Positions 12,087 through 24,635 of a stretch of 64,000 nucleotides of DNA are shown here, piece by piece. Location: positions 124,001 through 188,000 of the forward strand of contig CALSFV010000256.1 in assembly GCA_943737045.1 (NCBI GenBank), given 5' to 3'. The notes beneath the pieces are model-generated. The model worked only from the letters and a program-made list of their open reading frames with translations, searched no databases and was not told the origin of the DNA. The position numbers and the translations under genes are program-made. How positions within the stretch are numbered: position 1 is the stretch's first letter; every line of letters starts with the position of its first letter. The DNA is from Parapristionchus giblindavisi. Taxonomy: Eukaryota > Nematoda > Chromadorea > Rhabditida > Diplogasteridae.

Positions 12087-12236
12087 CAGTGGCCCTATGC
12101 ATGAACAACGGAAAACCGTTTTCCGGAAAAATGCGACGTCATTAGCGTAGGCATTTTTGGAAAACGCCTCCGCGTACGCTAATGACGTCACATTTTCCCG
12201 GAAAACGGTTTTCCCCTTGTTCATGCATACGGCCAC
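12087..12236. mobile_element. 150-bp palindromic MITE (GTGGCCSTATGCATGAAC ends)
   Basis: The whole element folds on itself. GGAAAACCGTTTTCCGG and GACGTCATTAGCGTA are each mirrored in the other half. A relative is at 35894-36045. No target duplication could be read with confidence. Confidence 0.7.
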
Positions 12237-12505
12237 AGGAAAAAATCCGAGAAGGTGTGTAAAATGAGTAGAGCTTTATCTGGTTGTCTTTACTTGTCTC
12301 AACTTTTGAACAGAGCATTACATGGTAATGGGTGCACTGTGCAGACTAATTTGCCTTTTTTTCATAATATAATATTATATAATACGAATAGAGTAGATTG
12401 AATGATTGAACAGTCACGTCAAATCAGCTGTCGTTGTGGATGAAGTCGCAGTATCGAATGCGGAGGGAGATCGGGAGAGCCACCACCTCCATATCTGACA
12501 TATAT

Positions 12506-15500
12506 GAGAGACTATCTGACTCAAGTGACATTCTCTTGGCACTTGGCCAAAAAGTGATAGGAACCGATCGGGCCCAAATTGTGCATAGGTGTAGTATCTC
12601 TGGTTTTTATTTCCCACTGGTCCCCCAGTAGATTTCCCAGTGGGGATGGAGCTAGGGGACCAGTGGGAGATTTACTGGGGGACCACTGAGAAGGGGAGAG
12701 GCACTGGGGGACCAGTGGGAGAAAGTTTAGTGCCCCAGTGGGGGAGTGGGCGTGGTCTTGCACTGTGATATTGTAGAGAAGAGGGTTATAGTGAAATGAC
12801 TGTTTATCCAACTATGGACGATACGAATACATTCGAATTATTAAACAATAATAAAATAGCATAACTAACTCAACAAAGTAACTATTACATTACATAATAA
12901 TCTAGAGCTTGTAAATGTGAAATCTCAAAGATACTAGGGGACAAAAAGTTTGTTCGTTTTGTCGGTCTGAATATATTGAAAGATTAGAGGAGGGGCATAT
13001 AACAATCGTTAATCATTACATAACATTTAAAAAAAGATGCTGTTGTAGCATAGAAAGAGATCAAAGGACATAAACTAGTGATCAAAGATCACTTAATCCT
13101 CTTAGCTGATCATCTTCTTAATATTCTTCTGATTCATTGATCCGTTGAATGAATTATGCTGAACATTCTTCTAAGTCATAAACTTGACGACTCCCTCACA
13201 TCTTGCTCTTTCCATACAAACTGAAAAGTATTGATTTTTTTAATAACAATCTTCCAATTCGTCATCCGTTTCAATCTATTTAACCTGACTATTAATAATC
13301 CTATACGAATTGTGCATTGTGATTTCAAAGACTTTGTTAAGCTGATTTCAACGATACATCAGTTATCGATTTTCGTCCACACATGGCTTAGAAAAACGCG
13401 TATTCTTTTTTTCACTCGTTGCAAGAGCACTCAATCGGAGTAGAGCTGCCAGAAGGTATGAATGGATCTATGAGTGGAATACCATTCGTTAGAGGTCAAG
13501 GAAACGAATGCTCATGAGCAATTTTATTTTTCTTAGCATGCAATTTAATCAGTAGCAAAATAACTAGGATCGTAAATGAACAAGTGGAAGAACTCACAAT
13601 ATTCAGTTGGCTGGCTGCACTATGCCCATGAAGCGAAAAAGTTAACGCTGGACTTGCTGAAATTAGAATTAATTAGCTAGCATTGCATTTATAGAGTAAG
13701 ATACGCAGAACTTTGGAAAGCTACAAAGTAGTTAATATTTCTATAAAACAATTCAGTAAATAAGTGACCATGCAAACCCATTGGCGAAATATATGTGAAC
13801 ATTCAGTCCTCCAAGTGTTGTTCCAACTCAAAAAAAATACCCAAAATTTAAAATCTTCAGGCTCGTAGCCATAAACGTAATAAGTTGAAAGAGAGTAATA
13901 AGTTGACATGAATGATGATGTATGAAGACTGTTCTTTTCAGGTTTTCCATACTTTTATCAACAAATAAAATTAACTTGAGGAATAGTTAAATAGAAAAAT
14001 ATACCTTTCTCCGGTTCATCATCCGTTGATCTCGACTACGCGTCGGCATATTGCCCTATTGAACTTAAATGAAATTATACTTATTTCATAGAATTGGTAA
14101 AATAAAACATATAAATAAGAAAAAAATTTAAAAGACGCCGAACGCAACGCTCATGCCAAGAGCCGCAGCGCGTCCAATGAATAGCACACTTTGTCAAATG
14201 TATGACGAGCGCGCAGTTTCATACTCGTGGTCGCATGGTTTTGTCTGGGGGACCAGTGGGAAATTTACTGGGGGACCAGTGGGGAGAAATGCGCCCAATC
14301 TGTCATCTTTAGAGCACTCTCTTGTCCTGGGAAACCAGTGGGGGAGCAAAACCACGCCCACTTTTGCTGGGGCCCCACTGGGAGAAAAAAACCAGAGTAT
14401 GAGGTGGCATGAGATCACAGACAGAGTTAGGGTTCGTCATACCTGCTCCTTCGCTAAATAACGTAAGTTCCACATTATGGCATCAAAATTTCAAAGTTTA
14501 CGGATTCGTTCGATATGTGTATGCGACGATGGGTAATAATAAGCAGGTAAATTACACCAAGTCTCATCCCGGTCCAAAACCGTGAGGCCCAGAAAAAATT
14601 AAAAAACCAATAAAAAATTTGTTTTATTTTTTGTTTTATTTTTCCTACAAATGCCTCTCGGTGGGTGACTTTTTTTATTTCTTTAATTTGACGAGTATTC
14701 ATTAATGTAACTCATATATGAAAATGAACTAAAACAAATTGGGAAAAAGATGCCTTCTTCCCGAAAAACCACGACTAATTCGCCTTTTTTTATCGCAAAC
14801 TGACTACCATAATGCAAATGCGGAAATTCAAAATACTTCATTTTTCATATTTTATCGAAAAATAGTGTCATATTACTCCTTTGATATTCAGATATCAAAC
14901 AAAATATAAAAGAAAACAATAATATAATACCGAAAACGAATGAAAACATACAATGATTGCCGAATTTTGAATTTCCGCTTTTGCATTACCGTAACCGGCA
15001 CACGCTTAATCGGCTCAGTTTGCGATAAAAAGGCGAATTAGTCGTGGTTTTTCGGGAAGAAGGCATCTTTTTCCCAATTTGTTTTAGTTCATATTCATAT
15101 ATGAGTTACATTAATGAATACTCGTCAAATTAAAGTAATAAAAAAAGTCACCCACCGAGAGGCATTTGTAGGGAAAATAAAACAAAAAATAAAACAAATT
15201 TTTTATTGGTTTCTTAATTTTTTCTGGGCCTCACGGTTTTGGACCGGGATGAGACTTGGTGTAATTTACTTGCTTATTATTACCCATCGCCGCATACACA
15301 TATCGAACGAATCCGTAAACTTTGAAATTTTGATGCCATAATGTGGAACATACGTTATTTAGCGAAGGAGCAGATATGACGAACCCTAACTCTGTCTGTG
15401 ATCTCATGCCACCTCATACTACACCTATGCACAATTTGGGCCCGATCGGTTCCTATCACTTTTTGGCCAAGTGCCAAGCCATAAGCAAAATATGTTCACT

Positions 15501-15517
15501 GAGTCAGATAGTCTCTC
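12506..15517. mobile_element. Long-palindrome element, GAGAGACTATCTG family, copy 1 (interrupted)
   Basis: The ends are GAGAGACTATCTGACTCA at 12506 and its reverse complement ending at 15517, flanked on both sides by ATATAT. Near-identical inverted arms of 400-560 bp lie at 14400-14840 and 14975-15517. The left arm is split by a nested element at 12598-14397; joined across it, the left arm continues in the same order as the uninterrupted copy at 33767-35657. The MNTRQIKxIKKV frames in the arms occur as mirror copies and look non-coding. Confidence 0.8.
12598..14397. mobile_element. Nested foldback-like element with GGGGACCAGTGGGA minisatellite ends
   Basis: The left end is CTCTGGTTTTTATTTCCCAC and the right end is the inverse, AAAAAAACCAGAG. 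TAT is duplicated at 12595-12597 and 14398-14400. Both subterminal regions (12605-12745 and 14240-14390) are tandem, degenerate repeats of GGGGACCAGTGGGAGA in opposite orientation. The middle, about 1.5 kb, has no ORF I can support. The uninterrupted sister copy at 33867 reads straight through the site (GTGTAGTATGGGGTGGC), which shows the insertion directly. Confidence 0.8.
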
Positions 15518-15951
15518 ATATATATATATTGTGAGATCTGTCAATTATCCATCGACATCAATAAGCCAAAGTTAAAAAATAATCAATATCTAAAATCAAT
15601 CAAAACATCATTTCGAGTGATAAATTGATAACCTGATCGTTTTGTAGTGTTCAAATGCCAAGAAAAGGTGCGATAATATCAGGAAACTGACAACAAAAAG
15701 GAAAAGGTAAAAGTTACATAATCTATTTATTCAAGGCGAAGTCCTGATTATGTGATCTCAGATGTTGTTGAGGTGGTTGGTGTCTCTTCCGATCTCCCTT
15801 TGCATTCGATACGTCGTATCCATAACGACAGATGATCACCGTTCAATTATGATCTATGAACCCTGATCTTTGATCTTTGATCTCTTTCGCCTTGTATTCC
15901 TTGTCTTTATCATTATAGATTCGTTCAAGATACACTATTTGTATTATCATT
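15518..15951. other. Intergenic, no gene seen
   Basis: It holds a GATCTTTGATCTTTGATC string near 15865-15885, of the kind scattered through introns here, and otherwise AT-rich unique sequence. Confidence 0.4.
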
Positions 15952-15959
15952 ATGTAAAC

Positions 15960-17752
15960 GGCAGTATGACATTTTGGAACTGCCGTTGTGGAACGAGGAC
16001 GTTTTGGAACTGGACGAATAGGAACAAGACATTTTGGAACTATGCCGAATAGGAACCATGCCGTTATGGAACCAGACATTTTGGAACTACCCCATTTTGG
16101 AACCGGGACATTTTGGAACCTGGACATTTTGGAACTCGGTCGTTTTGGAACCGAGACATTTTGGAACCCGGACATTTTGGAACTCGGCCATTTTGGAACC
16201 GGACATTTTGGAACCCGGACATTTTGGAACTCGGCCATTTTGGAACCGGACATTTTGGTACTCCCCGTTTTTCTTTTTTTATCAAATGATACACTTTTTT
16301 TTCACTCTTTAACATACCCATGGATTCAATAGTCTAAACTTTTTTGAGTGCATTCAATATTTGCATAATTCTCAGGTATTCATGAGCTTTTTCCACTCAA
16401 TGTAGTATAGTCTAAAAGATATTTCTTGCGTGTTTAATTGTTAGACATACTGAAAAGTCATCCGAAAGTCCCCTGAATGGGATTAAAGCTAAATCCTAGT
16501 GGATATGGGCATCCCCTGTTGTCGTGATAACAAAACCGTGGAATTTAGTTTAGTCATGAATCGCGTCAAAGTTACTTTGGCCATTCTACATTTATTTGCA
16601 AAATTTAGTACCATTCCACGCGTTTTGGGCGTTCAGGATTTTTCTCTCCTAAATAGACTTATTTCTGAAAAATGTTCAAGTCACTGCGAAGATTGACCTA
16701 TGTTGCCTATGTTGAAGCCCACATACGTTATTTCTTCTATCTAGAAAAGTAGTTTGGTTTGCGTGTCCTTTGAAGTAAAGTTGTGGTAAGACGCTATATT
16801 CTACGGAATTGTTTTACAGCCTCAGAGACTGTAAATATAAACAAGGACTTGACTTGAATCCCATTTCGTTGACTTTAACATTGTTTGAAGATGGAGACTC
16901 GCGAATGTTTATGCAATCCTCTACTACACGTGATATGCAAAATTTCAGTGCACTCTTGCCCACCCCTTTTGTAATTGCAAACCCACTGATTTGATATTAG
17001 ATTGTCGCGGGTTTGAAATCTGTTGCCGAAACAAACAATTTAAAAAAAGCGTCTCGAACTTCCTGAACTTCAAGCAGTGATTTATTTGAGATCTTATCAA
17101 TCAATACGCGCAGTTAGATGAAACGATTCAGTACACGGTACGAAGAATATCCTTTGCCATTTTTCTGCTTCCACAGTTTGTTCACGAAAATATTCGCGTA
17201 ACCTTTGCAAAGTTTTATAGAAAAAAGTGGTAAAAAGTGAAAAGCAAAACGGGGAATACCAAAATGTCTCGGTTCCAAAACGGCCTAGTTAAAAAAATGT
17301 CCCAGTTCCAAAATGGGAGAGTTCCAAAACGGCCGAGTTCCAAAATGTCCCGGTTCCAAAACGACCCAGTTCCAAAATGTCCCGGTTCCAAAACGGCCCA
17401 GTTCCAAAATGTCCCGGTTCCAAAAAGGCCCAGTTCCCAAATGTCCCGGTTCCAAAACGGCCGAGTTCCAAAATGTCCCGGTTCCAAAACGGCCGAGTTC
17501 CAAAATGTCCCAGTTCCAAAACGGTCGAGTTCCAAAATGTCCCGGTTCCAAAACGGCCGAGTTCCAAAATGTCCCGGTTCCAAAACGGCCGAGTTCCAAA
17601 ATGGAAGAGTTCCAAAATGGGGGAGTTCCAAAACGGGAGAGTTCCAAAATGTCTAGTTCCAAAGTGTATCGTTCTAATTCGGTATCGTTCCTATTTGTAC
17701 AGTTCCAAAACGTCCTCGTTCCACAACGGCAGTTCCAAAATGTCATACTGCC
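15960..17752. mobile_element. Foldback transposon with TTTTGGAAC minisatellite arms, 8-bp TSD
   Basis: Exact 8-bp duplication ATGTAAAC at 15952-15959 and 17753-17760. The element begins GGCAGTATGACATTTTGGAAC and ends with the inverse. Its left arm (15960-16265) and right arm (17262-17752) are tandem arrays of an about 16-bp unit, TTTTGGAACYSGGACA, in opposite orientation. The right arm is longer. The core (16270-17240) has only short frames and no recognisable transposase. The architecture matches Drosophila FB-type foldback elements; the 8-bp TSD fits the hAT group. The 139-153-codon frames across the arms (repeating VPKCPVPKRPSSKMS-like words on both strands) are repeat artefacts. Confidence 0.9.
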
Positions 17753-17760
17753 ATGTAAAC

Positions 17761-18275
17761 ATATATCAAATTAGTGCGTACAGCTCATCCTTAAAAAAAC
17801 GTTCCATTCAAAAGTTGCGACATGCAAAGACAATATGAGAAAACTCTCCTGGTTTTGCACACTCTCTCGTCTCCTTTTCCTTTCTTTTCGTGACTTTTAA
17901 ACACCACATAACGACCATAATCAATATAATCAATACAATATTTTTCGATAAAACTCGCTTTATCCCCCCCCCACCGAAAATGAGAGCTTTATCGATTGAT
18001 CTCGTTTATTGATTCATATTGTAGAATTTATTCATTTATATTTTGAATTGGAAATCTTGTCATCAACTTATAAACAACTTATTTATCAGTTTTTTTCTTA
18101 AATAGAATTTGTACAAATATTATTAACATTTATTAACATAATCATTGCAATAACATCCACAGAGACAAATAAAAACAGAAATATGATTGTGGGTACTAGG
18201 TCGGATGAGAACCGATGAATGAGAACAAAAAATAATGGTTCTCATCCGACCTAGTGCCTGATTATGATTTATTAT
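17761..18275. other. 3' flank of the secreted-family copy
   Basis: No gene. 17845-17905 carries a CTCTCGTCT...CGTGACTTTTAAACA repeat also found at 20992, 50051 and 50361. 18000-18180 is the inverted equivalent of 11930-12080 and so belongs to the duplicated block. Confidence 0.5.
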
Positions 18276-19706
18276 CTAATCGTCTCTATGACGGCAGTCG
18301 TATCTATAATGATCAGATAGTTCTTCAGTTGCTACTTCTACTCTGCGATGAATGGCGGAATACACGTCAAGCATACGATCTACTTCTTTCTTATCTATCA
18401 TTGTTCCATTCGATAGACGATGTTCGTCAAATGTAAGCCTGTAGACTGATCGTATCGAAGGAACCCACTTGTCTAGATATACTATGCCCGCAGCTACATT
18501 CTGTTCAAATAATTCACGGCTATCAAGACTTCTATCGACGGAGCGCGGTTCTTTCAGGTCATAGTAAGCCTCGGGGGTGTTCGCGGATTCCAGCTCGGCC
18601 GCACTCGGATCCGTGGAGTTATAGGCTTTCCACGGTCGAAGGGGTCCAAATTTGAGCGCTGCACGCAGCTCCGAAAGGCCTATGCTAACAACACTTTCTT
18701 TCACCAAATCGTCAGCGAACATTCGAGCGTAGCGGTTCTTAACCACGTTGCCCGCTATCTCTTCGAAACTCGTAGAGTTGAGACAGAATTTGTTTATCTT
18801 CGCCAACTCTTCGTCGACCTCTGGTGATGTTGGCATCGGAGTAGTGGTGGAGCGGCGGGGCATGTCTCCTGAAAGTGTATGTAATCAAAGTCGTAAGAAT
18901 TGCAGGGAACTGCAAGCAAAGTCGAACGCGCTCAAACTTCACATGTTGAGTACCTGGGGTGGGATACACTATAGCTAAAAAATTGGACTCCTAAAGTGAT
19001 CTTTGATCTTGATCTCACGAAAAAAATAAATTTTAGATTTGCCCATCATGTTATACCCCATTCGAAACAGCGCAAAAAGTTATGCTAGAACAAAACAGTC
19101 AAAGTTTTTGGTCCAGCCCAACGACCGTAATACGCGAAAAACCAATTTTTTGGGACAATGCTCAAATAAACAAATCACCATTTTACTATAATCTCCGGGA
19201 AAATTCAATGGCGCTATCTTGCAGCAAATTTAATGTAGAATTTAAAAAAATTAAAAATTTTAAAATCAATCTATTCGATTGTCTATTGTGCTATTGTGCT
19301 AATCTAAATAGTCTACATTCCACTTTCCCAGCAAGCAGTATCGGCCATCTGATCCCTCAGGTTCGAACCTCAGCTAGGAGCTTATTTTTTTGCTGATTTT
19401 TCGGTGGTATACCAATGCTGACCGATTCTTTTGTAACAACAGTGGTTGGCAATACAACGAGGCGACTCGAGACGAAAAAAACTTATGACTTCACCTCATA
19501 GTAAAGCTGTTATGATTGCGTTTCAACAGTTTTCCCCTGTCTGAACGCCATCTGGAAATAAATATGATACCTAATATCTCGAAGAAGTGGGTCACACTAT
19601 CCAATAGTGCCATAGGCAATCTGTTAGATTCGCTCACAGGAGATTCGGGTGCACTTCGGGCATGAATGTGAGGCGCAAAGAAGAGGCAGATGACTACGAC
19701 CAGCAT
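18276..19706 (-). CDS. Secreted nematode protein of unknown function, third copy
   Basis: Exon 1 (19655-19706) encodes a signal peptide (MLVVVICLFFAPHIHA) plus Arg and ends in phase 1 (donor GTGCAC). Exon 2 (18276-18868) follows TTTCAG and stays open to its stop. The predicted protein is about 214 residues and shares with the 8566-11893 product VDEELxK, ESVVSIGLSELRAALKF, RPWKxY, AYYDLKEP, EQNVAAGIVYLDK and IHRRVE. NST and NGT sequons (FCLNSTSF, RLSNGTM) would be glycosylated if it is secreted. The 786-bp intron has no obvious element. The ATG is preceded by ATCTGGGGACT and an acceptor CTATTTTCAG that lies right beside a 400-bp ATT microsatellite. The donor is weak, so an unspliced start at 18863 remains possible. 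Function unknown. Confidence 0.7.
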
Positions 19707-19729
19707 AGTCCCCAGATATTCACCTGAAA

Positions 19730-21467
<1,738 letters not shown>

Positions 21468-24160
21468 CTACCGTACGCACAGTCCACGATCCTCGAAGCA
21501 CAGTATGGACATCGCTTCATCGTAAATCTTGGAGTCGGGAAACTCGACCTGAGCACGATATTGATTAATGAAACATATTATTGATCTCATAATATCAGAT
21601 TGATGCTCAATATATAATTTTTCACGATAAAGAATATAAACATGACCGATTGAAAAATCGGTCGGTCATGTTTTTAAATAATTCAGCATTTTCTCGAAAC
21701 ACTCTTCACCTTTGTCTGTTTCTTGTCCGTGGCGTACACGATGGAGGTACAGCACACCTATAATCATCATAAATCAATATGTTATCTCTTTGGTAAAGAA
21801 ATAGGTGTACTGTAAGTACAGAATGATAAACGTCGACTTTGAACACACACAACAGTGGACTGACCAAATATATACACTCACCTCAGCTCGTAGTATGCAC
21901 TTGCCGTAGAACTTCCATTGGCACACCTTAAAAGAGCTACAATTAAAACGGGTTACGGTAGTTTCCACGTCAACGAATTTTCCCGCATATTTTGATTTTT
22001 AAAACTTTTTTAAAATTTGTATTCAATTACCTCAGTACTCTCACTTCCAACATCTTTCACGAAAAGAATTCGATCGTAGAATTTGCACACGAGACGATCG
22101 AATAGCTCGAGATTCTGAAGATTAAAAAACATTAATTTAATTATGATTATTTTGCGTTATGTAATAGCAACGATGTGAAACTGACGAGAAGTAAATAAAT
22201 AAAATGAATAAACACAATCATACGGCCAACCTTGAGTATGTTATCGTCCGACTTCTCCGTGTACGAATATTTGTTGTTGTGACGGTTGATGAAGAGTTTG
22301 ATCACGGGCTGGAATTGATAAATTAACCAATCGATGAAGCGATAACACTAAATAAATCGATAATAAGTGTCATGTGCAGTGAACCTCATCGTATCATGTC
22401 ATGCATGGACCAATGAGGAGTATGAATAATAAAGTAATCGATCGATAGAATATTCAGCAAACAATTGATAGCGTATCCTGACTACCGTATACCTTATTGC
22501 TCCGCTTGATCAGGGTGTCCGCGTCGATTCTCGTATAGACGATCGGCACACGATGCACCACCGGCAGCTGAGAATAAACAAAATTTGAAAATAAAACTAC
22601 AAAAATAAAAATATTATTGATTTTTTAATTAAAAAATTTGAATACTTCGTAGTCGTATCTTCTTCTGGTCTCCAACCATGCCAGGCATTGATTCACGAGG
22701 TCCTTAATCAATCAATCAATAAACGAATCAATCAATATCATCCATTTGAATATCGAAAATGTCTATATCACAAAAGTTCTAAAATTCGAGTTCACGAGTC
22801 TAAGACACTGCTTTTTGCATCCAGTCATTAAGTTGTTTTTCCTATGAACACATGATTCATGGCTAGTACAGTACTGTGGCTTTGAATAAACAGTTAAATC
22901 AATCAATATTATCTTCCATCGTACCTGCAGCAGGTAGTACTGCGCCTCTCGTAGAATCTGCTCGACTTCGACTCTGAAAATATCGATTTAACGATCATTC
23001 TTTGCCTCTATTCTCTCATAGTATACGTGCCGCTATTCGACTTTCCCATACTGGTTAGAGATTCAAGGGAGGGATAGAGTAAGTGAATGAAGTATACTAA
23101 AGTAGTACACTCTCTTACTCTCTCTATCCCCCCCCTCTCTCTATCTCTCTCGCGCTCTTTGTGTGTACTGCATAATGAACGATAGAATCGATGTGACGAG
23201 AGTTGGAGGGATGGATGAGAGTGTGGGAGGAGCATATCTGCACATCAAAGAAACCGAACAAAATGCTTGTTTTGGACCCATTTCCTTTCCAATTAGGCCA
23301 TTTATCTGTCGAGCGAAAACGGACACAAATGTGTACATCTATATTCGAGACACAAACCGAAATCGTAAATACGCAACGGAAATCCATTACATTTTACTCC
23401 CCTCCCCCACCATTAAAAATATGATTTAACCACTTTAAACGCCCACGTTTGAGGTGTTAAACTGAAAAGACAATGGTGAAGTTCGTCAAAGCGTTTTGAG
23501 TAACAAGCATCCATGTTGTCTACCTTTTTCGGCTTTACGAAAGAAAATACTGGATTAAATCACGCCATATCAGGACTAGCTAACTAAGCAGTGTTTTCAC
23601 TGAGTATCACATGGTTGATAGAAAGTAATAAGTGAAATGAAAAAAAAAACAGAATAACAGGGAAGCCTTACCGACACTCCGGCAATGGAACCGATCCATC
23701 CCGAAGGAAGTCGAGGATGAGCGAGAAGTGACGGCCACTCCTGTCGATTAGAACCCATCCATCCGAGTCACGAGCAACCTGAAATATTGATTTATCGATT
23801 GAACAAGAGAAAATAGAATTAACTGGCGCAATCAGAGCCTAAAGATATAGGAATATTCTTTTCGAATGCATGTACTTGAAATAGATAACAGTGTCGATTT
23901 CGAAGGTGATTTTTTTATAATTTAATTTTTTTATTTTCCTTGATCAGCAGGTAATCACGTACCGGTATTCGTCCGCTGAACATTGCCCGCAGCATCGAGT
24001 CATACTTCGTGAGCGTGTTGAGCGTAGTCTGGAAGAGAGCTCCGCCCACATTCAACTTGATATATTGATCGACATATGAGGAGGATGAAGAGGAAGAGGC
24101 ATCGTCGAGTCGAGGAGACAGACAAACAGAAGGATCACCGTCGTAGGTGATTGTGTCCAT
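21468..24160 (-). CDS. BTB/KCTD adaptor, BACURD (KCTD10/KCTD13/TNFAIP1) family
   Basis: Adaptor that links cullin-3 ubiquitin ligase to substrates such as RhoA, by family. Ten exons in phase: 23963-24160, 23672-23778, 22925-22973, 22646-22702, 22493-22567, 22231-22308, 22031-22114, 21882-21926, 21710-21757 and 21468-21548. They encode 273 residues. A Ser-rich N-terminus precedes the T1/BTB domain (YIKLNVGGALFQTTLNTL, MLRAMFSGRIP, GWVLIDRSGRHF, FLRDGSVPLPECR, residues about 32-105). The C-terminal half follows the BACURD pattern (RHNNKYSYTEKSDDNILK, NLELFDRL, CTSIVYATDKKQTKVEFPD). Length is slightly short of the vertebrate proteins (about 313-330). The gene is divergent from the formamidase gene, with 475 bp between the two ATGs. 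Confidence 0.92.
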
Positions 24161-24635
24161 TATAATATAGCTACGACAGAGGAGAGAAGAAATGAAAGAC
24201 TAGAATATTTCGCTACGAGAGTAGCGAGACTAACACAACTGCCAAGTTCGGTGGGGCGATACGAGTTTAACGAGTCAGCTTGATTACGTGTTGTAAGCTA
24301 AATTTATGCTTACTTATAGTTTTTAAACTATTCTATTGTGTTTTTAACTAGTTTGCATAACCATAATCAAATTATTTAACAAAAGAAATTTTTTCTTTAC
24401 ATATTCAAGAAAGTTGGTGTGCATTCACTCTTTGTGTGATATTGCCTACGTAGATCTATTGCCTATTTTATCTCTAAGAGTAACTCGAAGTGTCGTAAAT
24501 CATACGCCTTTTGCCATCATCTGCAATCACTCTACATTCATCGATCTACGCTCTAGAAGGTTTGTTATCTCTATTAAATTTTTACCCTTGTATGTACACC
24601 CAAAAATTAATTGATTATTTCAGTACTAATCGATA
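24161..24635. promoter_or_regulatory. Shared upstream region of two divergent genes
   Basis: Contains no gene and must hold the 5' leaders and promoters of the KCTD gene (-) and the formamidase gene (+). An acceptor TTATTTCAG ends at 24623, 12 bases before the formamidase ATG, and is the probable trans-splice site. No specific factor site was identified. Confidence 0.5.

Noticed and set aside
12081..12240. 8-bp TSD for the GTGGCC palindromic MITE
   Set aside because: Flanks at both copies (12087 and 35894) do not show a matching direct repeat.
15960..17752. CRISPR-like regular repeats
   Set aside because: The units are contiguous with no unique spacers, and the genome is eukaryotic; the arrays are transposon arms.
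15843..17838. Overlapping 85-153-codon frames with VPKCPVPKRPSSKMS-type repeats
   Set aside because: They are produced by the 16-bp minisatellite of the foldback arms in several frames and on both strands, with no start context or flanking gene structure.
19340..19385. tRNA or SINE with a GGTTCGAACC box
   Set aside because: Only the B-box-like word is convincing, with no A-box at the right spacing and no cloverleaf.
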